Assembly: GCA_946902985.2 (NCBI GenBank)
Contig: OX336392.1
Span: 16,404,716-16,468,715 of the forward strand
DNA from: Meconema thalassinum
Taxonomy: Eukaryota > Arthropoda > Insecta > Orthoptera > Tettigoniidae
Direction: 5' to 3'
DNA: 64,000 nucleotides
Shown here: piece by piece, positions 32,735-44,552 of the stretch
Position numbering within the stretch: the stretch's first letter is position 1
Layout: every line of letters begins with the position of its first letter
The notes under the pieces: model-generated
The model's input: only the letters and a program-made list of their open reading frames with translations
The model's database searches: none
Told to the model about the DNA's origin: nothing
Position numbers and translations under genes: made by a program

Positions 32735-33275
32735 TACAACAGCATGCTTAAGTTTCTCAAGACCAGAAACAATGGGTTTAGTTGTAGGAAGTCATCTACA
32801 ATGTTATTTCATTGTAATACAGTATACATTTTTATATTATTGTTTTAGAAAGTTGAAGTTTCTCAACAATGAACATATTTAAATGGAATAACCTTCATTA
32901 ACTGCCAAAAAAAATGGCCAGTTGCAAAGAAAATTTCAAGTACAAATCAGCAGCTATTTCACTCGTGCTTTATCTCTGAGTTATATTCTAATCATAACTC
33001 ACTTTAAAACAGACAACAAAAAACTTCAACAAAAAAGTTGTTGTTGTTTCCTATGGCTAGCCCAGATTCCAATCCATCAGCTTTCTTGCGTTCCAATAGA
33101 GTTGTGTGAGGTTTCCAGAAGTTCTAGCAGTCACATCAAGTTTGTTGCAATGTAGCAGGTGTCCTTTATCCATTTTGCTTCCAGGTTCGTGACAAAGTGT
33201 GCACATAACGAATAGAATAAAGAAGTGTGATCTCTTCTCCCTCAATAGCATGTAGTGAATACGGATCGGGTTGTC
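32735..33275. other. unassigned non-coding DNA
   Basis: No feature recognised. Confidence 0.4.
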
Positions 33276-33592
33276 ACTCGCCGCTACGCCGCGCTACAGT
33301 CGACTTGAGATTGTTGATTCCCACATGTTTATGTGCAATACATTAAGTATTTAATCGGTCGGAGTGTTTTGGTGGTGTTTTGTGCAAACGTTTATTGATA
33401 TACAAGTGCTTACACTTTTACTTCATAGTATTAATACCTGAAATACTATTGTAGGAAACATTAACTGAAATGGAATTTAATATCTTGACGTGTGTGGACG
33501 TTATCTTCGTGTGTTAATTTATTGTTATTTAATGTAAGTAAACAGCAGTTTAGCCCTTACATTTTCATGAGTGCTTAATGTGAGTAGTGAAG

Positions 33593-33895
33593 ATGCCTTG
33601 CTGTTTTGTACCAGGATGCAGATCTAGCTATGGGGACTGTAAAGAGGTCAGACGGTTTTTCAAACCTCCTAAAAATAAGGAACGTTTTATCAAGTGCAAA
33701 GGGACCATACCAGGGAAGGATAGGATACTTACTGAAAAGTCCTACATCTGTGATGCTCACTTTCCAGAAGATTTAATTGTTAAATTTGACAAATTTGTGA
33801 TGGGAAGGAAGTAGTACTTCTCCCAAGAACCAACTAGCGATTGAAAGACTATTCTGTTCCACATATATTTCCTAATTTGCCTAAGTATTAGTCCA
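33593..33895 (+). pseudogene. THAP-domain transposase fragment (THAP9/P-element type)
   Basis: The start ATG at 33593 gives MPCCFVPGCRSSYGDCKEVR, with the first zinc ligands C-x5-C; CDAHF near residue 57 supplies the C-x2-H pair. The C2CH spacing (about 45 residues between pairs) and the P before the first ligand fit a THAP zinc finger, a sequence-specific DNA-binding domain. The frame stops at 33814. A shifted frame continues KEVVLLPRT-stop-RLKDYSVP and IFPNLPKY, the AVP..FPNLP segment that follows THAP in P-element relatives. One frameshift and one in-frame stop therefore separate these parts, and no transposase core follows. A host THAP gene exon is a less likely alternative. Confidence 0.75.
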
Positions 33896-34000
33896 GTATG
33901 GTGTAAATAAAAATGCTCTTGATGCCAATAAAGACTACTTCTGTGAAGAAAGGGATGAGAATAAAAAGACAATGAGTTTAAAAACATATGTACCGTAATG

Positions 34001-34350
34001 CTGAAGGAGGCGTGATCAGTTTCAGGCAATATCCTACTCTAAGAAGGGGTCATGACTGTGCCTTCTATGTCTGTTAAATGTTAAGTGCTTCTGAAATGAT
34101 TGTAGTTTATTGAGTTTGGTGTTTGTGGAGTGAAATTTATGGGTATAATTGATTTTTGTAATATTCTAAGGTAAAGTTGAAGGAGCCGTGATTGGGTTTA
34201 GGCAATAGCCTACTCTATGAAGGGATCATGACTATGCCTTCTATGTCTGTTTAATGTTAAGTTCTTCTAAAATTATGGTATTTTACTGATTTTGGTGTTT
34301 GTGGAGTAAAATTTATGGTTATTATTGAATTTTATAGTAATCTACAGTAA
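34001..34350 (+). repeat. two 176-bp direct tandem units
   Basis: CTGAAGGAGGCGTGATCAGT at 34001 recurs as TTGAAGGAGCCGTGATTGGG at 34177, with matching text through CCTTCTATGTCTGTT and TTTGGTGTTTGTGGAGT. A partial third start (AAAGTTGAAAGTTGCG) is at about 34351. The units lie in the inferred 3' part of the P-like remnant. Confidence 0.8.
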
Positions 34351-34744
34351 AGTTGAAAGTTGCGTTTCTACGGCTTTTTTTTTTTCTGTGTTGCAAGACT
34401 GTTAAGGGAATGTAAAATGTGTAACAATGTGAAGAAATCCTTTCTGATAGCGAGGTTAATTTTTCCGTTATTTTTTTAATTTACCGATAGCTGGCTAAAC
34501 TAATTGCATTTTGAACTTGCTCTCTGTCTTCGCTTATTAACGAAACTGGACTATTACAGGAGACGACTTATTAAATTATAATAGGGCACAGTAAAGTAAG
34601 TGGAGATGTCAAACTTATTAGCGCCTATGAGGATATCTTGCGGTGTTTTAACATGTAAAACAGCTCGCAAGGTTTTAAAAGTCTCGTAAGCGCCTATGCT
34701 AACTTACATCACAGATCGGAGCCAGCGCTGCGCTGCGGCGGACC

Positions 34745-36910
34745 AGGCCAGTGTTATCACTTCTTATTCTATTCGTTATGGTGTGCATTCTTCAGATCTC
34801 AGGATGTTGATTCGTTTCAGATGAGCTGCAAGGCAGTCGTGGCCAGTGTTAAGTCTGAAGAAGGCTACAGCTTCTTTTCTTGGTTGAACAAAAAAGTATA
34901 GCTAATACATTCAATGTGCACAAAAGAATGACATAGCCATGAGTTATTCCACCAAGAATTGTGTGCTCCCTATGCAACGTCTCTGTTGGCATAGAAATAA
35001 GCGTAGTGAGTCACAATGACATTATTCCACAAAAAGCAATTGAAGAAAATGTAACAAATGTTTTTCCTGCCAACAATTCATGTACTGGTTTGTCATATAA
35101 TTTACACTTGTTACTGGGGGAGTGAGCCAATGTCTGGGCCATGTTGAAACACCATATCCCGTGAGATCTCTTGAAGTTGTGTAACGTAGCATGAGATCCT
35201 AATTTGTTTCTCGAGGACCACGTGCCGTTGGCAGGACAAGTGAAGGAGGAGCGGAAAGGAACTGGCCATCTGTCGCACAACCACCTCCTCGGAGGTGAAA
35301 ACCAGCTTAGAGGCTGAACCCTCTTAACTGAGGGTGCAATAGCTAAGTCAACTCAACTCTTAAGAGGTACTATAAAAAATCTTTTGTTTGAAAACAAGGA
35401 AAAGTTGGAAGATTTTGAAAACTGGTCTTATTAGTATAACCTGGCTAGGGACACACCAGCAAGAAATTGAAGACCATCCAAATGTATCTCCTAAGAAGTA
35501 TTTAACGAGAATGGCGTAAATCTAATCATGTGTGTTCTGGATCCTTATTGGCGTGACAATGGTTGGCAAAACTGCCTGCCTGGTCAATACAAGAAAAACA
35601 AAGTTAATTGTTATTTTTACATGTTTCAAAATGAAATTAGATCTTCATCAGAAATATCACGAATAGCAAGCCAAACCATAACACTAAATACGAAGAATGG
35701 TGAATCCTGGCTAGAAAGTTAAAGCATTTTGAAAAGCTCTTGAACAAAGCACTTCTTGATGATTCTTGAATGAATCATGACTCGTTGAAATGATTATGTA
35801 TTATTCACGAACTCTTTAAAGTGCTTTAACTTGAAGTTTTTCATGTTTAATTCTTCAAGACTTTTTCTTGTGCTATTTAAATTTTGTTTGTTATCTGTGA
35901 TGTTACTGCTCCATCCCATCTAGTGCCGATGTCACAAAGCCTCTACCTTCCACTGCTCCAAGGGCCTCCATGGCCTGTATGGAGTTGGCTTTTTTTTTAA
36001 ATGTGTGATGTTACTAATTAACTAATTCAGTTCGATACAGGTACAAATAACAATTAACTTCCTTTTTCTTGTATTGACCCGGCAGGACAATTTCTTTAAA
36101 TATTGCCAAACACCTTTACAGCAAAGTTGTGATTTCATAAAGCTAGAGCAGGAAGTGATGGGTGTTTTGGTCATTAGTGAAACTTCTAGTACATTCTGTG
36201 GAATCAGTTTGCAAGTGGAGGGTATATTTATGAAGTTCGTGTTGGCTTATGGCATGGGAAGAATTTTTATAGACTTCTCGTAGTCCATCTTTTGATTTAG
36301 CTTCCTGGATAATGCTGCTTCAGAATCTTTGATCCCTAAAACTGAACATGATACGAATTGCTTGATCTAGTTATTTGCGTCTTTGGTATTAACTGTCTAA
36401 TGAAATGTCTGCTGTTTGTGTCTTTTGACTCTATGACCTTCTTCCTAAATTTAAAAAAGAAATTATCACTAGAAATTATTTTAAAAAAGACCCTACTTCA
36501 GAACACTGGTTGTTGAGATTTCTCTGATCTAATGTGGCTCAATTTTATTCCATACTGGTTATGCGTCCTTCATATAGGTAAAAATGCACTTGGATGTGTA
36601 TCTTACACTCCGAATACTTTATTGTTCCAACTTAAGTATATGAACTCTGAATAGAACACGAAAATTTAGCAGCAAGGAGTGTGTGCAAGGGTGTATAAGT
36701 GCAGCCTGCTATGGATACCGGTTCGCCAGTTGGGACGTGGCTGCACCTGCTATTGAAATGAAACATGGCTTTTGTCATCATATTCAAATGGTGAAACATT
36801 TCAACACTGCAATACTCACATGTTTTTTCACTGTGTATAAATTATGTTCATGGAAAATTTCAGCTAAATCGTTTGAGTGGTTTTTGTGTGAAAGAGAAAC
36901 AGAGGCACCA
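34745..36910. other. unassigned DNA
   Basis: No gene recognised. Near 35918-35990 a SINE-like stretch (GTGCCGATGTCACAAAGCCT … CTCCATGGCCTGTATGGAG), followed by a T-rich run, may be a short interspersed repeat, but I could not find a second copy in the window. Confidence 0.4.
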
Positions 36911-36914
36911 CAGG

Positions 36915-37215
36915 ACTTTTCTTCTTCTTCTTCTACTTTCGAATAACCCATTTAGAGAGTACTTTGGCTATTGTCCATTGTATTCAATTTCCTTTGTTTC
37001 CGAATTTCTTTCATCCTTCTGGAGTGACGATCTTTCTCTGGCGTTTGTCAAATCTTTATCAAATTCAATGAACCATGTGGGTTTGGATTTGTAACTAGTC
37101 AGTAAGTTGAAAATCTGTTGAGTTAGTCTACTATTTTCCATTCTATAAATGTGCCCAAAAAACTGTAATCTTCTCTTTTTCATTACATTACTTAATTTTT
37201 CACATTTCAAATATA
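36915..37215 (-). pseudogene. RTE-like LINE C-terminal fragment
   Basis: The minus frame reads KCEKLSNVMKKRRLQFFGHI, then YRMENSRLTQQIFNLLTSYK and WFIEFDKDLTNARER. The LRN.MKKRRL.F.GH..RM...RL..KI pattern is the C-terminal region of RTE-like proteins. A GAAGAAGAAG stretch on the minus strand near 36925 is the likely 3' end. Confidence 0.65.
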
Positions 37216-37930
37216 ACTCTCTATTTGGTCGTAACCTATATTCTGCCAGGTATTAAAGCTGTTTCCAACAACTACAGAGATTTTGTGTGTTCATTTCTTC
37301 CGTTGCAATTGGCATGTTTATATAATTTTGTTTTTATTGTTTTATTTTATGACATTTGGACATAATCAGTCTTGGAAAGAATCTTTAAGACTTCAAATAC
37401 CTTGGATGAAAAACCACCAGACTGACATGACTAATGCATAGAATAGTACAGGGTGCAAGGAAATGTTCTCCACAGTGCCTACAAGCGTCTGCGAGAGCTA
37501 GCATCAGTAGTTACGTTGGCAGCACGACTGTCGCTTGTACTAAAACAAACAAACAAACAAACAGTAAACTTTGTACTCACCACAGCCATTCATAACTGAT
37601 GCTGGAAGTACTAATTCCAATCTCAACCTTACCACACTGCAAATAACACAAGAAATCTTGCTTTATATTGGGTATTGCATTCTTGACATATATTTTCCTC
37701 AAATTAATAACAACGTTTATTGAATTTTGAAATAACCAGTATTAGAGAAAATGTAATTTAAAGGAGCTAAAATTATATGTTTGATGTTAAGAAGGTTTGT
37801 TGTTATTGATATAGGGGCATTGCTCATTGTCACGAAGCCCTGTGTACTTGGGTATGTGTGGAATTTGTCTGATAACGTATGCTATTGCAATGGCTGTATT
37901 AGTGTCTGTATTTGAAATTTAGGTGAGTAA
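37215..37930. other. unassigned DNA with (AAAC)n microsatellite
   Basis: Contains AAACAAACAAACAAACAAAC near 37542-37562. No gene recognised. Confidence 0.4.
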
Positions 37931-38145
37931 TGGAAAGGAGGCAGCCGTGGCCCTAATTTAGAAACCATCCCGACATTTGCCTGGAGTAGAATCGGGGAAA
38001 CTATGGCAGAGATGGCCTTACAAGGCTGAGTGTACCCCCATTCCAGCCCTCAGACCAGAATTACATTTCTTGGCTGAGCCGGGAATCTAATAAGGACCTT
38101 ACGGACGACAGCCAAAAATGCTAGCCACCAACCCATGAGGTAGTC
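37930..38145 (-). mobile_element. tRNA-derived SINE (related to 40796 family)
   Basis: On the minus strand the head has GGTTGGTGGCTAGCATTTTT and a B-box-like TTAGATTCCCGGCTCAG. The body AGGGCTGGAATGGGGGTACA / CTCAGCCTTGTAAGGCCAT parallels the body at 40890-40925. It ends GCCACGGCTGCCTCC near 37940. Confidence 0.7.
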
Positions 38146-38415
38146 TTAAGAAGGTTCTGTTAGAAACAAGAAAGCAGGAAAATGAATTTGGAGACATGTG
38201 GTATGGTTTCCCGGACTGTTTCTGCTGCACTTATTACTGTCAGTTCTAAATAGTGATTTACTGTATATTCTAAATAAGGATTTGATATGAATAATAATTT
38301 GTAAAAATTATTTTCACCCTTTTAATTTCAGTGCAGTGAAGTGCGGAGCTGCTGAATAGCCTACTTCTCGTTACCGATGAACCCCTGTATGGAAATCCTT
38401 GTTGCTTTGTTGTAG

Positions 38416-38628
38416 GGTGTGACGGTGGATAGTGGCAATGTACAACTCGACACATTTCAACAGAACCAGTATATTTATCAACAAGACCAGAAGCAACAAT
38501 CACAACAGCAATCGCCTCATTCACATCAGCAGCAACAGCAACAACAACAACAGCAACAACAAAGTCAACAATCGCAACAGTCACAGTGTAGTCCAACGTT
38601 AATGTCCACGTCCCAAAGCATACCCCCT
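38416..38628 (+). CDS. putative host exon, glutamine-rich protein
   Basis: An acceptor (pyrimidine-rich CCTTGTTGCTTTGTTGTAG) precedes 38416 and a consensus donor GTGAGT follows 38628. The 213 bases are open in phase 0 (71 codons). The peptide starts GVTVDSGNVQLDTFQQNQYI, has an HQ12 run with SQQ repeats encoded by mixed CAA and CAG, and ends LMSTSQSIPP. Mixed codons show that the Q tract is not just a simple triplet repeat. Such tracts are frequent in insect transcriptional coregulators, but I cannot name the gene. The next candidate exon on this strand is 47550-47636, also phase 0, giving an ~8.9-kb intron full of transposons. The main doubt is that short open frames with splice-like ends can occur by chance. 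Confidence 0.65.
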
Positions 38629-38894
38629 GTGAGTAAAGGGATCAATCCATTTCTGTTTTGGCATGAATTTAAAGCCTGCTTCAATATACACTTAACAATA
38701 TTAAATATAGTAGGCTAGTTCTTAATTATGTGATCAGAAATGTTGTACATCATGGCAGAAAGAAATAGATAGTTAGGCCTTTGTTATATTTGTATATAAC
38801 TTCATCTTTTTAAGATTTTTATAGCAGTGCCATTGGCACCAGCAGGATTCCTTTTAGGAGATCTTAAAAAATCTGTAGTGGGATATATTATTAT

Positions 38895-39400
38895 ACAGTA
38901 TTCTGCCTAGTGGCAGGTCCATGTCTTCGTACAGAGAATTTGTGATGCCAACGTTCCCGGTCTTCAGCTTCTTTCTTCAGTCTGGTGTAACTCCTTCCAT
39001 GGGTAGGCCCATTAAAAGAAACTTAAGAGACAGATAGATTGGCATCCTCATAATCATCTACAGGCTGGGCCTTGTCGCTGCAACCACATTTGTCTCTCAC
39101 TTGCTGAACGTTTTAAGTCCATGCATCACAGAATCCAGGTGAGCCTTCCTCTTCCTTTCTTCCCCAGAACTTTTCCTTCCAGTATGGTGGTCAGGAACTC
39201 ATTATCACGTAGGGTGTGGCCAATGAATTTTGCTTTCCTCTTTTCTATAGTAGTGATCGATTTCCTTGTTTCGTCTACTTCCTTGAGGATGCATTCGTTA
39301 GTCTTTTTCTCCGCCCAGCTTAATTTCAGCATCCTTCTCCACATCCACATTTCCGCTGCTTCCAGGCATTGTATGTCCTGTTTCCTTAGAATCCAAGTTT
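38895..39400 (-). pseudogene. RTE-like LINE 3' fragment
   Basis: The minus frame 39350-39126 begins MWMWRRMLKLSWAEKKTNEC and continues KRKAKFIGHTLRDNEFLTTI, then LEGKVLGKKGRGRLTW. The order (W.R.L.ISW..K..N…GH..R…EG…GRGR) matches the RTE C-terminal region. Further decayed sequence continues to about 38895 in other frames. Confidence 0.75.
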
Positions 39401-39673
39401 AGCATCCGTATATTTTATTGTAACTCATAAAAAAGAACATTAATGTGTACAGCATCCAGTGAATAATACCCTAGGAAGTTTACCGCTGCCCTTTGTGGCC
39501 ACTGCCATGTACACTAGTATCCAAAATTGAAATAAAAATCAGAAATTCTTTCTGCCACTTATCCATTTGATCAGTTAGGAGATAGTAACATGTAAACAGA
39601 TGAAACTACACTCCTATATTCTTGCTGCTTCATGTGAGTTAAATATTGTTTTAATCAAACAGTTTCTTTATTA

Positions 39674-39745
39674 AAACTCAGCAATTCTTCTAGGTTTGTG
39701 CCGTGTCTTGTGTGGGGTTTTGCCTAGGACACCAAGCTGGCTCTT
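39674..39745. mobile_element. fragment of the 9240-type MITE
   Basis: AAAACTCAGCAATTCTTCTA, then GGTTTGTGCCGTGTCTTGTG and GCCTAGGACACCAAGCTGGC match the left half of the MITE at 9240-9416. The right half is missing. Confidence 0.7.
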
Positions 39746-39959
39746 CTTTATTGCTTGATTTAGGGTCTGTATAAAAAGAAAACCGAGATATATGTCAAGG
39801 TACTTGCACCTACTGAAAACAAACATTTGTCAACCTACCATATTTTAGTCAAACTTCATGGCACCTTTTAAAACTGATGACTTAAAATTTGAAATAATAA
39901 TTTCTTTACAAACTGGGTGCAAGACTTTTCACAGTTAAATATTTCACCTGATCAAGAGA

Positions 39960-40630
39960 GATCACCATCATCATCATAATCCATTCTCCGCTCCAGCGAG
40001 CCGGGTACGGGTATAAATGAGTCTCTTCCAGTTTGTCCGGTCCTTCCACATATTGTGGTCCAATTTCTTCTGCCAATCTGCATCCATCTTGGCCAAGTCT
40101 CTCCAGATTTGCTTCTCCCAAATGTCTTGAGGCTTTCCCCTTGGTCTCTTAACTAGGATGATCTGGTCAAAATATATCTTGGTGTTGTGTCAAGCAAACT
40201 TCTATCCAAATTGAGCTGTTGCCTAATTTCCTCATTTCGTATTTCATCTCTTCTGGTCTTCTGGAGACAAGATCGGAGGAACTTCATTTCAACCGCTTGA
40301 AGTCTGCTACTGTCAGGTGCTGTTAAAGTGGCTGCTTCAAGTCCATAAGTCTATATTGGCACGAGATAGGTTTTGTATGTTTTGGATGTTAGAGGAAAGG
40401 ATTCATCCCACAGTAAATTGCATACAGAGTGATAGAAATGCGAAGCCGTATGTAACATACTCTATTTCTGATTTCATGTGTAATGGTGTTATCTGCAGAG
40501 ACATACAGTTGCTGCCTAAATACTTAAAATTATCAATAATATTTCTACTGCCATCACAGAGTTTGAGATGGATTTCTTCATGTTTACTTCTCATTACGAA
40601 GCCAACTGTAAATGTACTAACCAAATTTTG
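39960..40630 (-). pseudogene. RTE-clade LINE fragment with (ATG)n 3' end
   Basis: Minus-strand text in order: FKYLGSNCMSLQITPLHMKS (40624-40403); a thumb-like stretch resembling TYGLEAATLTAPDSSRLQAV and EMKFLRSCLQKTRRDEIRNE (40340-40190); and a C-terminal part ending near RRMDYDDDGDL, where ATTATGATGATGATGG forms the 3' end (39975-39962). Frames are broken at least twice. The copy is 5'-truncated downstream of the RT active site. Confidence 0.8.
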
Positions 40631-40795
40631 CTCTTAATAGGCTTTAAAGAATGTTACTCTTGATACATTTAACTGATAAATGTTTAGCTGTCTCATTGAA
40701 GCAAGCAAGCATGTGTAATCTTACAAGTGTTGTAGTGTTATGTGGTAGATAAGAATGGCAAGCCAATTAATAAAAGGTGGATTCATCAATCTAAG

Positions 40796-41100
40796 CGGGC
40801 CCCTTGGTGTAGGGGTAGCGAGCCTGCTTCGTATCCGGAGGCCCCGGGTTCAATTCCCGGCTCCGTCAGGGATTTTAGAAACTGACGTTAGGGCTGGAAT
40901 GGGATGCACTCAGCCTCGTGAGGACAATTGAGTAGCTGTCTGACAGTGAGGCAGTGCCCCGGTCATGGAGACCAAGATTAACGGCCAAGGGGACCCGACG
41001 CGCTGACCACACGTCACCCCAATATCTACAAGCCTAATGGCTGGGCAGCGGTCGCTTGGTAGGCCTAGGCCTAGCCATGGGCTTTGAGTTTAGGGGATAA
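40796..41100 (+). mobile_element. tRNA-derived SINE, well-preserved head
   Basis: The head has A-box TTGGTGTAGGGGTAGCGAGC and B-box CCCGGGTTCAATTCCCGG, with an anticodon-arm-like middle, so it is strongly tRNA-like. The 5' GGGCCCC does not pair with the 3' CTCCGTCA, which argues against a functional tRNA gene. The body includes GGGCTGGAATGGGATGCACT and AACGGCCAAGGGGACCCGAC, and ends near TAGGCCTAGGCCTAGCCATG. Related partial copies: 30062-30200 and 37930-38145. Confidence 0.85.
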
Positions 41101-42329
41101 AGCAACCTAATGGTAAAATATTGGGGAAATAAGTTTTTACCTTTTATTAATTGTTGTTTTTTATTGTTGATTAGTGGTAATAGTGGCTGAACTGAGAAAG
41201 TGATGCTTGTAAATTATAACTTCACTATTAAGGGCTGGAAGAAGTGACATGGTATTAATGGAAAATTTGTTGGTAAGCTAGAGCTCTAGAAACAATAATA
41301 GGTCTTTAACATGGATTGAAAGGCACCTAATATCAAGAATTTGTGATGAGAAATTTGTGTAAAGCACAGAGGATTAGAGAAAATGGTATTATTAGTACTG
41401 TAACTGCTAAAATTCAAGGGCTTAATTAGTGGAATAAGGGGGTATTTAGCATTTTATTAGGTTGCCCGTAACTTCATTAAAACAATAAGAATCTGAAAAT
41501 GTTTTTTGGATTGGGTTATGTTGATTATTATTGTAAGAACTTTCTCAGGACTAATAACATATATTGTACACAAAACTCACATTAATAACCCCAATTACAT
41601 CATTAAATAACATAATGCTCATCATTTTATTCCAATGTCTGATTTCAAATTTTGATAAAAGCCATGGCAAAGAGGAGGTACAAACTTCAGCATAGTCACA
41701 CAGTTTAGCTGCTTTGAAGGGGTTACCATTAGGATACTTTGGTCCCAGAACAGTGTTGTGTATTTTATGCCTTCTGCAGACTTATGGTAGTATAGTGGCA
41801 TCCAAGCATGCACTTTATGCCCTCCCTAGGATCTCAGAACAGATGCCGTGGAACTTTGTAATGAGAACGGGTGTGTGTAAGCACAACTAGACTGTTGTGT
41901 CGTGACTAACAAACACAACTACCTACACACGAATAAGAGTTTTTACAAAATGATTTTGTTACAACACTCCTTTACATCTTTTGTATTGTTAATTTAGACT
42001 TGCCATCATTATTTAGCAGAGGAAGAAAGTTAGTCCTGTTAGGATTATTAAGGAACTGTAATGCCTCAAATGTTACACTTTATAAGATCAGAGACAACCA
42101 TACAGTATGCTAAGGAATTAGAATTAATTTGACAAAGGGAGCTCCAAATGCTTACTTGTATGATAAAGCTACAAAGTACCATACATTAAAAAGGTGGATA
42201 AAATGGCTAAGGAAATACAAAATTGATGCCATGTTATGTTAAATGCTATGTCACTTTTCTCAAGCTTTATTCAGTTAGTTATCGTTGTTAATTACTAATA
42301 ATAAAAATTACAACAAATTTTCAAGATTT

Positions 42330-42385
42330 GATTGTGTCATTAGGGGCAGCCATGCTGTTCTGTCCCTTAAAACAGCAGTAGTTAA
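42330..42385 (+). repeat. retroelement 3' tail fragment
   Basis: TTAGGGGCAGCCATGCTGTT, then CTGTCCCTTAAAACAGCAGT: a diverged member of the tail family. Confidence 0.5.
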
Positions 42386-42800
42386 TTTATTAATTATATT
42401 AATAATATTACTTTTTAAGGTGTTCATCTAATGCTCATATAGCATCACTTGTCAGTCAGTGCTAGTGTAATAGATGTACCAAGCATGTAATACATTGTGT
42501 CACTCTTGGTGTGGAATGTTGTAGAATTTTGACCACTTGTTCTCTTAATAGATTAGTTCAGTACTTGAACCCTTAGTACACTATATATGTGTGAATAAAT
42601 GCGGTGTTAGTCATCCTGTACCATAACAGTAAAAGTGTGATGTCAAACATCATTACCAGGAAAATGGATTGACTTTGACACAGAATAACTGAAAACCGTT
42701 TAATCCATATTCACACACCAGCTAGAATTCTGAAATATGCATAATGGCTCATCAACGAGGTAAAACTGAATTTTTCTTTTGCACAGCTTTTTATGAATGA

Positions 42801-42855
42801 TACACGGGGCTACATGGCCGCGTCGTTGCAGCCCCTAAACTGAGGAACCAACCAA
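42801..42855. repeat. short dispersed repeat, copy 2
   Basis: ATACACGGGGCTACATGGCC, then GTTGCAGCCCCTAAACTGAG. Nearly identical to 22100-22150. Confidence 0.65.
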
Positions 42856-43659
42856 ACTCCTTCATCCATCTAAAGACCTTGAAGTAGTGTTGATGGTATA
42901 TGGCTTGCTTGGAAGTTTGATTTTAATGCTTCAAATCACTTCCATTTTACTGTATGCAAAATGGAGAATGCAAGTTCTGATTATAAATTGAAATTTTGCT
43001 GTCAACCTCAAGTTAAATAGTGAAAGTTTGCTTCTTTCAAATATGCAGATTGTTGAAATGAAAGTTGTGCAAAATTATCATTCTTTCTTTGTTGATGAGC
43101 CCCATATACAGGGTTAGTCCCCGTCAAGTACCTGATCTGTTGCATCATAAAGCAGTAGTGTTATCGTATGGTATTGTTAATCACCAAGATATCAATACAA
43201 ACCTTGGCTCTGTGAACGGAGCCATTATGAGTTCAGGCAGTACCGTAATACAGCAGTTAATTAGACCAATTCATCGGTGTAAATACTTCAAAAATGAGGT
43301 AATTCTTTGGGAGAAGAGGAGTGTACAAACTTGCAGCTGTTGCCTTGCTACATTCATGACCTTCCAAGTGGTGCACTTTTCAACCTGACGTACTTGCTTC
43401 TGAAAAATTGAAGTTTTGAAAAGTTTTTTCTTTATAAATACTCATTGATTTTCAAAATAATGTAATCCTTGTGAATAGTTAAGATTTGCTATATTGATGG
43501 CAAAACATAATACAGTTCTGATTTGAAAAAAAAAAAAAAAAAAACCTGTCAATATCATTTGCCATATTAGCAATGTATTATGTAATATCCGTATTGTTCG
43601 ATAGTTGAATATAAGTCAATCAATACTTAATTAAAACATGTCTAGTTATATATTACAGG

Positions 43660-43765
43660 TACGTGTTTCAACCTAGCAATGAGGTCTTCTCCAGCCAATA
43701 TTAAGAATTCAAATATTATTGCTGTATCTATGTAATGTTGGATAAGTAACATTATATATTAAATA
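43660..43765 (-). repeat. Penelope-type repeat arm, degenerate hammerhead
   Basis: The reverse complement reads AATATTGGCTGGAGA … GGTTGAAACACGTACC. It lines up with the 30.36-kb arm (ATATTGGCTGATGA … CGAAACATGTACC) but CTGATGA is now CTGGAGA. It is an inverted partner of 46984-47100. Confidence 0.65.
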
Positions 43766-43780
43766 TTATCATAAATATAA

Positions 43781-44217
43781 AATAATGTAACTAGATGGAT
43801 ATCCTTACAAAGAGACTAAAATTATTTAAAGAAGTAATGTACATCCTTTTAGGTTAAAGAACATACCTTCCTCTTCCAGCATTGGCGCACAAACATCATT
43901 CAAAACAAGAAAGTTTCTTGCACAATTGGTTCTTTGTAGATAATAGACTTTAGACAAATCAAAATTTAAAATGCACCGACTGGTTGGCACATGATAAAAT
44001 TTAGGTCGCACATTGCAACAACCTTAAAGAGTTATTTTAAGATTTTCAAATTATTCATTTTCTTCTTGCAGCTTTAGCAAAGTATTAGGATGATATACTA
44101 TATTTGATGTTCTAAATTACCTGTTGATTTTTGAATTTTTCTTGTGAAGCCCTATATTAGTCTATATTTAAATAATTTCAGTCTCTTTGTTAGGATATCC
44201 ATTTAGTTACATTATTT
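43781..44217. repeat. ~50-bp inverted repeat pair
   Basis: 43781-43830 (AATAATGTAACTAGATGGAT … GAGACTAAAATTATTTAAA) is matched in inverted form by 44168-44217 (TTAAATAATTTCAGTCTCTT … TTAGTTACATTATTTT). The ~340-bp spacer has no recognised gene. Confidence 0.75.
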
Positions 44218-44552
44218 TAGGTATATTTCACGCTCATTCCCATCACGGCTTCACCCGCGAATATTGTAGTTGTAAGAGTACACTTAGCAACGTCTCAATC
44301 ATCAATGCTATGACTTATTTATCATTTAATTTTGAATAATAATGATAATAATTTGGTAAAGACCATAAACAATCAGACAATGAAGACAATATAACTGAAC
44401 AATAGCACATAAATATCAAAATCTCACGAATGTCACGTCGCATCGCATGTATAAAATTCGGCTCAAAATCACAAGACGGTTCCCGACCACAAACGTAAAT
44501 GTAAAATAAATGAGAGATATTTTGAAAGGACATTTGTCATGTTCCTTATTGA

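Larger units (their letters stand above)
33280..34740 (+). mobile_element. P-element-like remnant with THAP domain
   Basis: The GC-rich left end CGCCGCTACGCCGCGCTACA (33280) and the right-end complement CGCCGCAGCGCAGCGCTGGC (34740) match at 14 of 20 positions. They enclose a ~300-bp leader, a THAP-domain fragment and a tandem duplication. A THAP domain next to short inverted ends is the layout of P-element/THAP9 transposons. There is no catalytic domain and no clear 8-bp duplication, so the boundaries are provisional. Confidence 0.5.
41110..43655. other. unassigned intronic-looking DNA
   Basis: No gene recognised. It includes the tail fragment near 42330-42385, the dispersed repeat at 42801-42855 and a 19-base A run at 43526-43544. 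It lies between the two putative host exons. Confidence 0.4.

Noticed and set aside
35011..35280. 89-codon minus frame
   Set aside because: No family resemblance and no neighbouring repeat structure; left as unassigned.
38270..38596. Minus-strand frame with a hydrophobic VVAVVVVAVAA run, looking like a membrane segment
   Set aside because: It is the complement of the polyglutamine-coding stretch. The valine/alanine run is an artefact of reading CAA/CAG repeats backwards.
40796..40870. tRNA gene
   Set aside because: A- and B-boxes and an anticodon-like loop are present, but the 5' and 3' ends do not pair into an acceptor stem, and a SINE body follows directly.
43065..43388. 107-codon + strand frame in the putative host intron, with a GTAATT after KYFKNE
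   Set aside because: The splice-like ends are poor, composition is unremarkable and no domain is recognisable.
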